Assembly (NCBI GenBank): GCA_910589415.1
Contig: OU342636.1
Span: forward strand, 41,989,735 to 42,053,734
Source of the DNA: Malachius bipustulatus
Taxonomy: Eukaryota > Arthropoda > Insecta > Coleoptera > Melyridae
DNA: 64,000 nucleotides
Direction of reading: 5' to 3'
The notes beneath the pieces are model-generated. The model did not search any database, was not told the origin of the DNA, and saw only the letters and a list, made by a program, of their open reading frames with translations. Each line of letters begins with the position of its first letter. The stretch's first letter is position 1. This document shows, one piece after another, positions 51,278 to 63,511 of the stretch. The position numbers were made by a program, and so were the translations under genes.

Positions 51278-53060
51278 CCACGATACACACTACACAGTAT
51301 GCCGAATAGACTGTGACTGCGCAGGCTGCGTTCCGGTCTTCTGACGTCACGCGGTAGGAAGACTACACATGAGATTGCTCATATCTTTTTTATTGTTAGG
51401 AATAAATAAATAATTCTTTGTAGGCTTGCATAAATCGTCAACAGCTATCTACTTGATGTTTTAAAAATTCTCACGGCCAACTAAATCCCAGAGTTTTCAT
51501 AGTCAATTTTGTTTTTCTTATGACCGCCATATTGTTTTTATGTCGTTTGGTACAAAAAAAAAATCATGGAAAACAAAAATCGATAACATTGACAAAAATT
51601 ACAAAAAATTTCATTTTTCTTTTTTCGAAAAGAAAAATGAAAGTGCTTTCATCGAATGGCGTCATAATTATGATGTCGCAAAAATATGACGTCACATTGC
51701 GTGCATGCCTTATGGTTATTTATGACTTTCGCTTGAAGAAAGGTTATTTTTTGTTGAAAAAAAAAAGAATTAATTTTTGATTTTTTTTTTTGAATATGAT
51801 AGATTGTTGGTTTCCTTGGTTTTTTAAATACCAAATGACATGAAAAAACAATAATAATATCTTTCATAAAATAAGAAAACTCGATTTTCCATGTTTTTTA
51901 GCAGCATCTGAAGTTTTCATAAATTTTGTTTCAGATTCTTAATAAGCATGAAAATGTGCAATTTTTATATGATAATTTATCTAACTCTGTATCTCTTTAT
52001 TCAAATTTGACATTTATTATATAAACAACCTCGCCGCGATTAATGCTTTGAGTAAAAATCCAACCGCATGACGTCATTGCGCAGTAGTGACCAAAATAGT
52101 AAAAGCAATCGGGATACCGTCAGTGTTGGGAAAGATCATTCCTAAAATGATCTAGATCAGATCAAAGATCATTTAAAAATTAGAGATCTAGATCAGATCA
52201 TAGATCTCGAAATTGAAAATGATCTAGATCAAAGATCAGATCATCAAATAAAAGATCTGAGTTTTAGATCACTAAATAGATCAATTTTTTTTTTAACATC
52301 AATTTCAAAGTTTTCATTATACGCCGCAAATGTTGACTTCCACATTCAAATATTTTCAAGTGTTCCGTGAGCGCTTGGATTACATACTATCTCCATAGTG
52401 ACGTCATGCGCAGCGCGGACTGGCGCAGACGAGTTTTCAGTCTCAGGCTGACATGCCTTGTGTAGTTGTGTTGTATGTTGTATCATGGTTTTATCTTTTA
52501 TTTGTTTCATCAGTTATTTTTACAAAATAAGGCTGTAGGAATTTTTTCTTTGTTCACTGTGCACCATATACACACATACCCTTATACTCACAGCGACTAT
52601 CTTATTATACTGTGCCTTGCCTTTGGCATGGCCAAATAAATAAAGAAAAAAGCAAGTAATCATGGTTATTATTCTGTGTCATGGAGTTAAAACTATTAAA
52701 AATAAGCATCGAAATCATTACAATCGTAAACAGTTATGTTTGATTAAATGAAAAATGAAAATGAAGTTGACACAGACACAGAATTGTAAGATTTTGGTAT
52801 ATGGCCTTCACATTATTTCTATATTTAGCCAGCTTTATTTCATTAAACTTGCATTTTTATTGAAAAAAATTTATCAATAAAAAAGATCTAGAAAAAAGAT
52901 CCTAGATCGAAAAAAACTGATCTAGATCAGATCATAGATCTTTCATGTCAAAAGAATCTAGATCAGATCATAGATCTCAATATATGATCTAGATCAGTGA
53001 TCTAGATCGAAAGATCTAGATCGGTCACAACACTGGATACCGTGTATATGTGTATCGTGG
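51278..53060. mobile_element. Non-autonomous DNA transposon, copy B, interrupted by a hAT-like element
   Basis: Inverted relative to copy A at 4844-5864. The ends read CCACGATACACA and, inverted, TGTGTATCGTGG. Matching landmarks are TTCTGACGTCACG near 51340 and GCATGACGTCATTGCGCAGT near 52067. Without the nested 915-bp element and its duplicated 8 bp the copy is about 860 bp. It lies upstream of the TAK1-type gene. Confidence 0.75.
52121..53035. mobile_element. hAT-like non-autonomous element with GATCTAGATCA subterminal repeats
   Basis: The 915-bp element starts CAGTGTTGGGAAAGATC and its end, inverted, reads CAGTGTTGTGACCGATC. A perfect 8-bp target duplication GATACCGT flanks it (52113-52120, 53036-53043). 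CAGTG ends with 8-bp duplications define hAT elements. Both subterminal regions are packed with AGATCATAGATCTAGATC-type units, about a dozen in the first 150 bp and a similar cluster in the last 150 bp. The interior is AT-rich and non-coding. The second copy of the host repeat lacks it. Confidence 0.92.
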
Positions 53061-53501
53061 AATCAGCTTTACACTTCTCTTTGTTGTTATTTTGTCGCGA
53101 TAAGTAACGGGTCTATTGTAAGTATTACTAAAAGCTATTTTTATTACTACTGTCAAAATCGTGTTTTTTTTCAATGCGAAGTTCGAAGTATATAGCTGAC
53201 TAAATGCACCATAGTGCGCAGGTTTACAAATTGATGCAAGAAGAGAGAAAATTGTTCCCATATGTCAGCAAAGTCAAATGGCAATAATACAATACAACTG
53301 TCATCACTCATAAATACCTACATCAAAAGAAAAAAAAAGGACTGAAAGAAAATTGAAAATTGATAAACTTAAAAATAAAGGTTTTTGATTTTTGAGATTA
53401 CGAATAGTGATACACACTTCTTTTATTTTACATGAATTTTTCAGACATTTCAAAGAAAATAGAAAGTTATTATTGTTCAAATATGTTGTGATGAAGATTC
53501 A

Positions 53502-56500
53502 ATGGCTTCTTCAGACCATGATAGACTTGAAAATAATCAACATTACTTTAAGGAGATCAATTATGATGAGATTCAAAAATTAGATGTAAGATGATTTTGT
53601 ATTTCTGCAATTTTTTGACTAAATTGAGTAGTAACAACTGTAAAAATAGGTAGCATACATTCCTGTTGAAACCTATGAAAGATCAAGAGAGTCAAATTTA
53701 AATTACGGTGTGGTAAATTCTTCTAATTGAGTGACAATGGGAGAAGTTTTCTTCTTACATTTACCTTTTAATAATTTGATTTTTTTATACCATTTTAGAC
53801 GTTAGGAGAAGGCAGTTTCGGCATAGTTCATAGGGCAATATGGAATAACAAATTTGTTGCTGTTAAAACCATTACTAGAGATGCGAGAGCAGATGAGAAA
53901 AATGCATTTGACGTCGAAGTTAAGCAGTTATCAAGGGTCAATCATCAGAACATCGTGAAATTTTACGGAGCTTGCACCAAGGGACCCCATATCTTTCTTG
54001 TTTTAGAATATGCTGAAGGAGGCTCATTGTTTCACGTGTTACACTGTTCACCAAAAGTACAATACAGCCTCGCTCATGCTATGTCATGGCTGTACCAATG
54101 TGCCAAAGTAAGTAAGAATATCTAATTTTGGTAAGTACATTTACCACTGAACATACATTGTCTGAAGTCTGATCTTATTAGGTTGCCCTATTAAGGGAAT
54201 ACAGAGTAGCTATGTCCCGTTTGATACACCAATGGCGGCCCATTCAACTACGAGTGTTACAAACTCGGGTTACAGATTAACGAAACTAGAAATAAAATGA
54301 ACACGTAACCTTACAAACACTTCAGGCGAATTTACCTGTTTTCTGACCAGTTCAATGTAAACGGCGTGAAACAGTGTTGGTTCAAATTTCCCGGATGTTC
54401 CCACTACATTAGAGTCTCGTTAATCTGATCTGACTCCTCGCTAACCAAATAATAAATATCCACATATTTCGAACAGCCTTCCAAATTCTAAAGAAATTAT
54501 TTAACCTCGTAGTCCGAATAGTCGTCCAAAAATATCCCTTTGCAATTGAAATAATGGTAATTGTTTACATCCGCGGCTCCTACGTTTCATCAATTTTTTC
54601 GGGACCGAGGAGCGAAATAGGGGTGCTGGGTGGGTAAGAAAGTAAAAACAGCCATGGCAAACTAATATTAAGGTCACAACTAAGGCCTCTTTGGCACTAC
54701 GGTCGAATTTCTATTTTTTTTTTCACTTTCAGGGCAAGGAAAATCTTCGAAAATAACAGTACCACGATTTTTATTTTGAATTTTGCATTTATTTTGAATT
54801 TATAATCCGAAAATCATTGCATCAATCCCTGTGTGGACTAGACACGTAATGAAAGCGGATATATCGCTCAGTCCGCCTCTGTGAACCTCTAACACAGAAT
54901 AGAATGCTTGGCAATTATGGTGAAGTGGTTTTATCCGGGATCGCGGCATCTAATCGGTGCCTCTTGTCAGGACCGCACTCCCTCCGCACTCTCAAAACCA
55001 TTTTTTTACACCGTTTTGTGGCTTTCCCTTTCATTTGCCCAGCAAATGAATACCTTCCTGGTGTTACTATAGGTATGTTCTCCACCCCTATATAAGTTCC
55101 ATAGTGAAACTGTAGGAGCCGCAGATGTAAATAATGACCGAAATAATACTTAATTGTCAATAATTAGATTAGATCGGATGTACAGTGTGGCAATTGTAGT
55201 GGTGCCGGTGCCCTTACCTGTACTGCAGTTCCTATGGTTCAGAGTGCAATGTTCTTCCACCCTGTATGTCCAGCTGATATAATAGGGGAAATTAAATTAC
55301 TAAATAGTATTTCACCCGGACCTGATGATGTCACAGCGGAAGTACTCAAGGGCTGTAGCTCTGAAGTCGCTGATTACCTATCTATGCTGCTCAATAAGAC
55401 TTAGTTCAAAAAAAATTGTCACTATCGAGAGATGTCGAGAACCCAAGCTAAGTACCTACCAATCAAGAAAGCTACTGTCAATTTCAAGACGTAATCTTCT
55501 TAATGAGTGTTCAATTTTTTATCCTCTCAATTAAATCATCATAACTTTGATTATTTAAATTTCCAGTTTGTAAATGTACCTAATGTAACTATTCCTGCCA
55601 GATATCTTTTTTTTTGTTATTATTCATTCAAGTAGGTACCTATCAACTTTGAAAACATTGTTTGAGTAATTAAACAGTTTTTTTATGTCCTGTTTCATTT
55701 GTCACTATTAACTGCAATTTAACAGTTTGTGTTGCAATTTAAGCCGAAGTGTACTTACATACACACATTCATACCTATTTCAATTTGACCAGGAGTATAA
55801 AATTTTTTTTTTCTTATTTATGACAGCAATTTACTGATATAGAAAATAATTTCAGGGTGTCGAATATCTCCATTCGATGAAACCTAAACCACTGATCCAC
55901 AGAGACCTGAAACCTCCTAATTTATTGCTCATTGATCGAGGTACTCATTTGAAAATTTGCGACTTTGGTACTGCTGCCGATAAAAGTACTTACATGACAA
56001 ACAGCAAAGGTTCCGCCGCTTGGATGGCTCCTGAGGTGAGTATGAATTTGAAAAATCTGTTTTCATTTGCATATTTTAAGTGATGATTCTTTCTTATGAA
56101 ATGTTTTTGTGAACAAAAAAATACACCATTTTCTTAACGCTCAGCATGCACTCACACGTAGCTGTTTTCTTTTTCAAACGGTTATTTGATTGGTTAATGT
56201 GTGAATAATTTTGGGGATGCTCACTTAATTTAGTTTCATTTTTGATTAATATAGTGCTTTAGGTCGTTTTTTACTGATGCAGCTGCAATGCTGCAGCACA
56301 CTTACCTATCTTATAACACTGTTGATTGGTTCGTTACCACAGCTTTCATATTATAGAACATTTTGCTTTAGGATGATTTGTTGTTGTTAGAAGTCTTCCA
56401 TCTGCATTTTTTAAATTATTGAAAATAAGGGGATAAACGGCCATCCTGCTGAATAATTTAAGTCAATACATAACAGTTATTAAAAGCGTACCTTAGTTCA

Positions 56501-59500
56501 GGATGTTGATGAGCCGTTTATATTTTTAATGTAGCCACGGTATGAATATGTACATCGTAAAACGAAATTAACTTTGAACTTGAACATCTTTGGGTCAGCT
56601 TTCCCGGCTGAGCTGTCAAACTACCCTTTCTTCTGTCTTAAAACGCTACCAACTGGTCACGAAGATTGGTTCAAACCGCAATCAAACTACTTAAAGCGTT
56701 TTAGTTCGCGACGTCATTACTTTAACACAAAAATGCAATTTTTGAAACCAGAACGCAGCTGGTTAAAGCTTTTAGTCTTTTGTCAGTTGTTTTCCACTGT
56801 TTTTTTTCTCACTGTATAATGCAGATGTCTTCACGGTAGCTGACTTGAGATTGAGTCATTGGAACGAATGATGAATGTACTATGTAGGAATGTGGATTAT
56901 GGAAGATTTGCGGTTGAAGATGGCACAGTCTGCTTTTTTCTTCCTGGCTTCGACAGTACGTCATGCGCAATAGTCAAAAATAGCTCGATGGACATCCAGT
57001 GGGCTTACTTTTGTGACCGTACATGGGAAGTCCGTGTGGAGAAGTCCTTAGGACGTCCATTTATTGTCCACTTATAATAGATGCCAACGGACGTCCATAG
57101 GACATTCGTTGCTATCTGGGAAACCACACATTGCTGAGGTATTCCTGATAGTTCTTGCTTGGTGTCTGTAAATGTCACGTGGTGTCTTTTGACCTTTAGG
57201 CAGGTAGAAGTATTATTGTATTTTTTAATAAAAAATACGACTATTGAAAAACAAATCACTAAATAAAAGTCACCTACTACTGAGATGATCAAATGTCCTG
57301 GGTCTTGAAATCATTACCTGTCCATAAGAGGAAGACATTATTTACAGCTTAATTAAGAGAATGAGCCTTCAAACTTCATACTAAGGTCAAACAATTGCAT
57401 TTTAGTTATCCAGTGGCTTATGCAGGAAATGGGGCAAAATTGCCAAGTTTTGGTATCCTTTTCATAGCACGTTTTCTAAGAAAAATCCGATTTGGCATCC
57501 ATAAAGAAAACAAACTAGTAGGTTTAAAAACAATCAAGTGGCACCAATAAATGCAGAATTTTGAATCAATAATGTCATTACATCACCTTTCAAATTGAAA
57601 CTTCAATAATAATTAATAAAGGAGCTATTAGGAACATAAAAAAATGAGTTTTTTTAGATTCAAGATGGCAACAAAAGAGCGCATCTTTCCTGTAATGTAA
57701 TCAATTCTGTATCTCTTAGCATTTGCGAAATACCCCTAGTAAGCTGGAATAAAAGGGACACCTGTAGAACTCTTTTCTAAAATTCTTGTTTATTACACTT
57801 TAAAAAAATTATTTAGTTTATTAAAATAATGATTCAACTTTCCAATAATTTGATTTATGTTCCAGGTTTTTACTTCATCTAACTATACAGAAAAATGTGA
57901 TGTCTTTAGTTGGGGAATAATAATATGGGAAGTAATATCAAGGAGAAAGCCTTTCTATCAGATCGGAGGCACAGCGTTCACCATAATGTGGGCCGTTTAC
58001 AAGGGAACTCGGCCGCCTCTGTTGAGGAACTGCCCCAAATGTATAGAAGACCTGATGTGCCAGTGTTGGGATAATATTCCTTCCAATAGACCTAGTATGT
58101 CAAAGGTGTGTAATGCATGAGAACTAAATAACTACACCATCAAAGGAAAATTGCACATTCACCTTGACTTGTACTTTGTACTCGGCTTTTGATATCATAT
58201 TACAGTCTTTTTCTTTTGGTTTTCATCTTTTGTCAATTACTTTTCTCATTTATGAAACGTCAATGCGTTTTTTTTCAATTCAAATTCCTCTTTTGTCAAA
58301 TAAGATTCCTTTTATATCAAATGCTTTTCCAATCTTTATGATACTGTCATTGCACGTAAATAGGAAAAGCAATTGACATAAAGTGAAACTGATTGACATA
58401 AAAGGAAATTGATTGATAAATCAATGACTATAATCATTGATAGATAGAAAAATAAGAAAATCATTTGACAAATAAGGAAAAGCAATTGACAAAAGAGGAA
58501 AACCAAAAGCAAAACACTGTAAATAGCAGATTAGTAGAAATATTTAATATACCTACACAATCAATTTTACTCCAGTCAAATTGGGCAAAATAAGGGGTAA
58601 ACCTCGGAATGTGAGGGAATAAGCTGTAAATTTCTATAAACTTTTTAACAAAAAATTGTAAAAAAAATCAGAGCTATTATTTTATTGCTGCAGGACTCAC
58701 CCTACCTACCTAAACGTTCTTCATTTACATTGAATTTTGACGGATCCTTATTATACTTTCCAGATTGTAGAAACAATGTCCAAGATATGCCATTTATTGC
58801 CAGGAGCTGATCAGCCCTTGACAACATCTGATAATGGTTATTATCCAGAAGAAGATGTCTATACTGATGAAGAGAATACTTACAATTCAAGTCAGTATAA
58901 TGCGAACAGCTTGAATCAGTTCGATCCATTTCCCGCTAGTAATAACAATAATGTGGTGAAGCAGCTACCACAGCCGACACTTGAACAATCTCAGCCATTG
59001 CATCTCATCACGGATCCCGATGATTCTGTAAGTAACTATTACTCTTCCGCTGTTGGTGCTTTATGATTATCCTCCTTTATTCGGACGTTCAGACACTTTC
59101 CAGTGGCGTAGGTAGCACCGGTAAATTAAACAGTAAAAATGTAATGTTCAATATGTTGTAACAGGATTTTTCTGCGGGTAGAGGTGAGTTCCCAGGAATG
59201 GATATTTGCCCCTTTGTACCCGTGACAAGTCGATTAAATAGTTAGGGTTTATTTACAAAAGAAATGTATTTACATATGTAGTAGCTATATTATTATTATT
59301 TAAACAATCTGTCCTGATCAGTAGCTCGTTCGCAGCCGAGCCGTCTGTGCCGGTCTCAGCCGTCTCAGGTACACGTGCCGGGGAGTCACTCGGGGCACGT
59401 CCTTCGTCGGCAGGTATTCTCGGAAATAAAAGCCGCTCCCGATGCCTCACTACGACCTCGGGACAACTGTCACTGGATTTGGCCCTCAATACAGGCCGGG

Positions 59501-61826
59501 TAGGGACTAGGGGGTGGTCGGCATCTCAATACGGCGCCGACCGGCTGTGTATACTGACCGACCGTCTGCCAGAGTTCAATGCACCCTGGCCACGGTTTCT
59601 GATGTCAGATTTATAGCGTGGTCGACTCACTCCATCGACCCTGCTTGTCTGGGAGCACTCACTGCATGCCCCAGCTGATCTCCAGGCTCAGTTCACCTAG
59701 GAGAGAGAGTTGTTTGTAAGTCAATACCTCACAATGCTCTCTCGATTCTTCAGCTGGCGCTCTTTATATAGCCGGTGCTGGTGGAGATAACCTGCTAATC
59801 ACTGTCGTAAAAATTGTATCAATCGAGATAAATCCCTCTAAGAATGAAATAAATAATAATTAACAACGAAAGCCTCGGATTTCGTTACAATGTTTTTAGT
59901 GTAAGGATAGTGTACGCTCTGGTTATGTGTTGTATTATTTCTGATTGAGTGTTACAGTTATGGTATTTTGACTTGATCTTGTATTGCTCTCATAAATTCC
60001 TCTGTTTCTGAGAATAGGCCACCTGTTTTGAGCCACATAATTGAGTCTTTTATGCCTATTGTCCGTATTCATCAAACTTCAAAATATAACTCTGGGGTTA
60101 AATTTTGAATCGGCCGTGCAGTTTTTTCTTTCAGAACAAACGAAGTTGACGTGTCCGAACGTTTTAAGAAAATTAATTTTCAACTATCTGAAAATGCCTC
60201 TCGTCCCCTTTTCAATATCTCAGCCATATTTTTGGGAGACTAAAGGGATATTCTAAATCATTTAAGATACGAGGTTGGGTAATATACACTGTGTCTCTTG
60301 AATTTCTGGACATAGGGATTTCCCATGTTAAAATAAACTATTGGAAATATTGGCTCCCCTAATTATTTTACAGTAAAATGTCAAATGTAAAACTCCTTGA
60401 GGAAAAAAAGCTGCTTCTTATGCTACAATTGCATTTTCATGTGGTTCATCCGTTTTCGAGAAAATCAGGAAAAACTTAACGGTTTTTCGTAGTTTTTCAA
60501 GGTTGCTTTGCTTTTGACAGATAATGCTAACAATTATTAATTGTCAATAACTGATTGTTCAAAAGTAATAATTCATTCATGTGTGGCAAAGTATTACTTT
60601 TTAAAGAAAAACTTGTTCATAAAAATGAATTGACCAATTGAAATAACACCATTGAAGAAAAAGTTAAATTTATTGAATGGCATTATACTCTGGCAATTCA
60701 CTGAAATATTAGAGATTTGTTATTATTTTATTAGCATTATCTCTCAAAAGCAAAGCAAACTTGAAAAACTACGAAAAACCTTTTAGATTTTCCTGATTTT
60801 CTCGAAAACGGATGAATCAAATGAAACTCCAATTATACCATAAGAAGCAGCTTTTTTTCCTTAAGAAGTTTTACATTTGACATTTTACTGTAAAATAATT
60901 AGGGGAGCCAATATTTCCAATAGTTTATTTTAACATGGGAATTCCCTATGTCCAGAAATTCAAGAGACACGGTGTATAAAAAAGTTGCATTATTTGATAC
61001 TGATTAAGAATCCGAAACAAAATTTAGGATGACTTCAGTCGTTTCTGATATACAGTCTTTTTCTTTTGGTTTGCCTCTTTTCTTAATTGCTTTTCGTAGT
61101 TTTTCAAATAATGATTTTCTTATTTTCAAATAACTAGTCATTGATTTATTTTCTGTTGCTTTTCCTATTTACGTACATTATTATAAACCTTGGAAAATTA
61201 TTTGGTATAAAGGGAATCTAATTTGACAAAAGATGAATTTGAATCGAAAAATCACACTGACTTTGATAGATAAGAAAAGCATTTGACAAATTTGGAAAAG
61301 CTATTGATAAAAGATGAAAACCAAAAGAAAAAGACTATGCTGAAAAGACTGAAAAATCGAGTGTTCGTATTTTAGTAAGTAATATAATTTTTATTATTAA
61401 AATTAAGTTATTTATTTTTTGTGACCTTAAATAAGTGATCAAGAGCAAAATTTTATTTATATAAATTATATTTATTAATTTCCAATAATAATAAAGATAT
61501 GGCTAAAACAAGAAAGTTTAAATCAATAGTAAAAAGAAAATTCATGGTTTCTAGAGCTCTTCTTGTCTCTAGGGCATTAGCTTCTCCATAGTGTTGGTAT
61601 TTACTGGTTAATAAGTATAAACGTGTGCAAATTTTTTATAATTTAACAATCAAAGATGTTTGATTGAAAGTCTTCAACTAACCTGATTTTAGTTTTTAGG
61701 TTTAGATTAATTAGTGGTTTAGATGTAGGTAGCCAGTCTCACAAACAGGTAACTATATTTACCTCTGTGAGAATATGCTGGAGAAGAAGCATGTACTTTT
61801 CTATGTATATTTGAAAAACTGGTTCA

Positions 61827-61862
<36 letters not shown>

Positions 61863-62377
61863 AAATTTAAGCCTGTATACTGCATAATATTATGGTCACT
61901 TTATTTAAATAGATAACAAATAGGGAATTTGCTAATATCAGGAGCATTTTCTTTTGTGTACCTAATCAATGTATTTTTTTATTTATATGTATTTTTGTTT
62001 TTGTTTTTTATGTACAATTTTACCGCTTATTTTCATATTTTTAATCTGTGTTTCTCTCTTCAGCATGCTTGGATTGACATTGAGCCAGTTGATCTTTTCA
62101 ATAGCAATTATATCAAAGCGATGCATGGTTTTGATATAATGGTTCCAAACTACGATGGGTATGATGAAAAATGTCCGGAGATAGGTATAATTGATAGACA
62201 AATACTGCCATCTAGTGGTAAGTGATTCATATAATTTTATTTAGCTGCTTTTTATAAAAACGAAATTAAACATAAAATCGTAATTAACCGTGGAAACATC
62301 TACTTTTGCAGTATCTGTCATTATCAGAAGATGATGCTATTTCTTATGATCTCGATAATTTACAGTCACATCGTTAG
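53502..62377 (+). CDS. Tak1: TAK1-type MAP kinase kinase kinase
   Basis: Proposed exons: 53502-53585, 53799-54107, 55856-56035, 57866-58105, 58764-59027, 62064-62217 and 62328-62377, 426 residues in all. The first five are secure. The kinase domain has the glycine loop LGEGSFGIV (30-38), Lys51 in VAVK, HRD at 146-148, DFG at 167-169 and WMAPE at 187-191. The activation loop keeps the TAK1 phosphosites as T170, T176, T179 and S184. Typical TAK1 stretches are [16 protein letters not shown] and [14 protein letters not shown]1 phosphorylates IKK and MKK kinases in IMD/TNF/JNK signalling with TAB partners (family knowledge). The last two exons rest on phase and splice signals only. The product ends without the C-terminal coiled coil that binds TAB2/3. 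Confidence 0.88.
54556..55136. mobile_element. TIR element with TTTACATC(C/T)GCGGCTCCTAC ends
   Basis: TTTACATCCGCGGCTCCTAC near 54564 is mirrored by GTAGGAGCCGCAGATGTAAA at 55111-55130. The interior of about 520 bp is moderately GC-rich and has no clear ORF. It lies in TAK1 intron 2. Confidence 0.65.
55240..55402 (+). pseudogene. Short LINE reverse-transcriptase fragment
   Basis: The frame reads [20 protein letters not shown] and [20 protein letters not shown], the early RT palm of non-LTR elements (the S-P-G-x-D motif). Neither side continues the domain. It lies in TAK1 intron 2. Confidence 0.65.
56428..56790 (+). repeat. Dispersed repeat, AAACGGCCATCCTGC family, copy 2
   Basis: Same order of blocks as 34012-34288, with an extra 100-bp stretch before GAAACCAGAACGCAGCT. 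It lies in TAK1 intron 3 and is non-coding. Confidence 0.65.
56791..57865. other. Rest of TAK1 intron 3
   Basis: No gene. An open frame at 56859-57077 is short and unlike any family I know. I see no clear inverted repeat. Confidence 0.4.
58203..58519. mobile_element. TA-flanked MITE, CAGTCTTTTTCTTTTGG family, copy 1
   Basis: The left end CAGTCTTTTTCTTTTGGTTT is mirrored at the right by AAACCAAAAGCAAAACACTG. TA flanks both sides (58201-58202, 58520-58521). The interior repeats AATTGACA/TGTCAATT-type blocks. It lies in TAK1 intron 4. Confidence 0.82.
59157..59889 (-). mobile_element. Solo LTR with 4-bp target duplication
   Basis: The 733-bp sequence begins TGTAACAGG and ends CGTTACA (TG...CA, 6-bp inverted termini). 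It is flanked by ATGT direct repeats (59153-59156, 59890-59893). Composition is GC-rich against its AT-rich surroundings. Read on the minus strand it has TATATAAAG near 59770 and AATAAA near 59250, the usual order of LTR signals, so the element was inserted antisense to TAK1 (intron 5). No internal coding region is present, as expected after LTR-LTR recombination. A 4-bp duplication fits Gypsy- or BEL-type elements. Confidence 0.82.
60284..60977. mobile_element. Foldback element with about 250-bp arms, TATA-flanked
   Basis: The left arm starts ATACACTGTGTCTCTTGAAT and the right arm ends ATTCAAGAGACACGGTGTAT. Between them the arms match almost continuously, for example GGGGAGCCAATATTTCCAAT on the right against its inverse on the left. 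The central 200 bp is AT-rich. It is non-coding and lies in TAK1 intron 5. Confidence 0.85.
61053..61337. mobile_element. MITE of the CAGTCTTTTTCTTTTGG family, copy 2
   Basis: It starts CAGTCTTTTTCTTTTGGTTT like copy 1 and ends AAACCAAAAGAAAAAGACTA. TA precedes it; the right end is eroded. It lies in TAK1 intron 5. Confidence 0.75.
61829..61859 (+). repeat. Poly(A) tract of 31 As after GGTTCAATAA
   Basis: A run of 31 A follows an AATAAA hexamer directly, in TAK1 intron 5. It may be the tail of a retroposed transcript or SINE, but I could not identify a body or flanking duplication. Confidence 0.7.
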
Positions 62378-62699
62378 AAATGATACTGTACTTGACGATA
62401 TGATAACATTAAATCTTCAAATAGGGCCACTGTTCGATAAGAGATTAGGTAAAAGTTGCATTAACATTTCAGGAATCAGTTGCTAGCAATTTTCAAATGA
62501 AAAATCTAATCCATGGTTGGCAAAATCAAATAATGTTAGATTCATACTTTTGTAAAATTGGTTTTATATCTTTTTGTACTAATGAAATACTATAATAGGT
62601 TTGTTCCAACCTGAGCATATAGATATATTTAGTCCTGTTTAGGTTCTTAAAGACCGTGGACAATAATAATCGGGGCTATTTTGTAATAACCGCGATTTT

Positions 62700-63020
62700 G
62701 GTGAGGGATTAGTGATCATATTTGTCAAGATCAAAGGGGTGAGATCCGCCCCATTTGTAGCTCTGTCAGGTGTACCACAAGGCTCTATCTTGGCTCCATT
62801 CCTTTTCCTCCTAATTATTAACGACCTTATAGATTCCCTTGAGCGTGAGAAATTGATGTTCGCCGATGATCTGAAAATATTCCAATCTATTTCTGCCGAT
62901 AATGACTGTGCTGCTCTTCAAAATGAAGTGATCGGTGTCTCAAAGTGATGCAAACAGAATTGTCTCAGATTAAACATCGACAAGTGCAGCATAGTTACGT
63001 TCACCAGAAAACCTGCCTAG
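62700..63020 (+). pseudogene. LINE reverse-transcriptase fragment with FADD box
   Basis: The frame reads ALSGVPQGSILAPFLFLLII, then MFADDLKIFQSI, the catalytic FADD motif. After an in-frame TGA at 62946-62948 it continues CKQNCLRLNIDKCSIVTFTR. The TGA replaces the Trp usual at this point. Only the middle of the RT is present. It lies downstream of the TAK1-type gene and is a different insertion from the RNase H fragments in KLHL18. Confidence 0.85.
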
Positions 63021-63511
63021 TTTTCATTTCGTTACTAAATGACATCTTAAATTGACGATGCAAATGTTCTAGGCAAGTCTCTGATACATGTGATGATGTG
63101 CAACGAATTTAATTTAATTATTGTAGGTAGCTGTGTTATAAATTGTGATTCAGTAAATTTTATTGTGAGTTGTTATTAATGTAAGATAGTCGTTGTTGTA
63201 ATGTTATAGTTTTATATCTACTTGATCTATAATACACAATACTTCTATGTTGCTAGCGCCCGTAAGTGGAAGTGCCACGGAAACAGTGGGACAGCAAACG
63301 ACTATCTCTATCTGTTTTTTAGAATACCTCGACCCGTTGTGCGCAAGTGTAACGAGTCAGGTGGTCGAATCTGATGGCTTGTAGGTGTGTTCAATTCTTG
63401 AACATGCACGTAAGGACTCGAAGTACATTCGACGAGAGAAATATAGAAAGATATGTCTGCACCGTGGTATTTCCCTCCATCTCCAGACCCCCACTAGCAA
63501 TATAGTAGTGT
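63021..63511. other. Non-coding tract after the LINE fragment
   Basis: No ORF recognised. From about 63250 to 63490 base composition turns GC-rich, which may mark another mobile-element piece; I could not define its ends. Confidence 0.3.

Noticed and set aside
52121..53035. GATCTAGATCA repeats considered as a CRISPR or a regulatory cluster on their own
   Set aside because: The repeats are irregular, lie at both ends of an element with TIRs and an 8-bp duplication, and are better explained as subterminal transposon repeats.
61929..62063. ORF start upstream of the TAK1 exon at 62064
   Set aside because: It is intron sequence read through in frame; the acceptor at 62062-62063 and exon phase define the true exon boundary.
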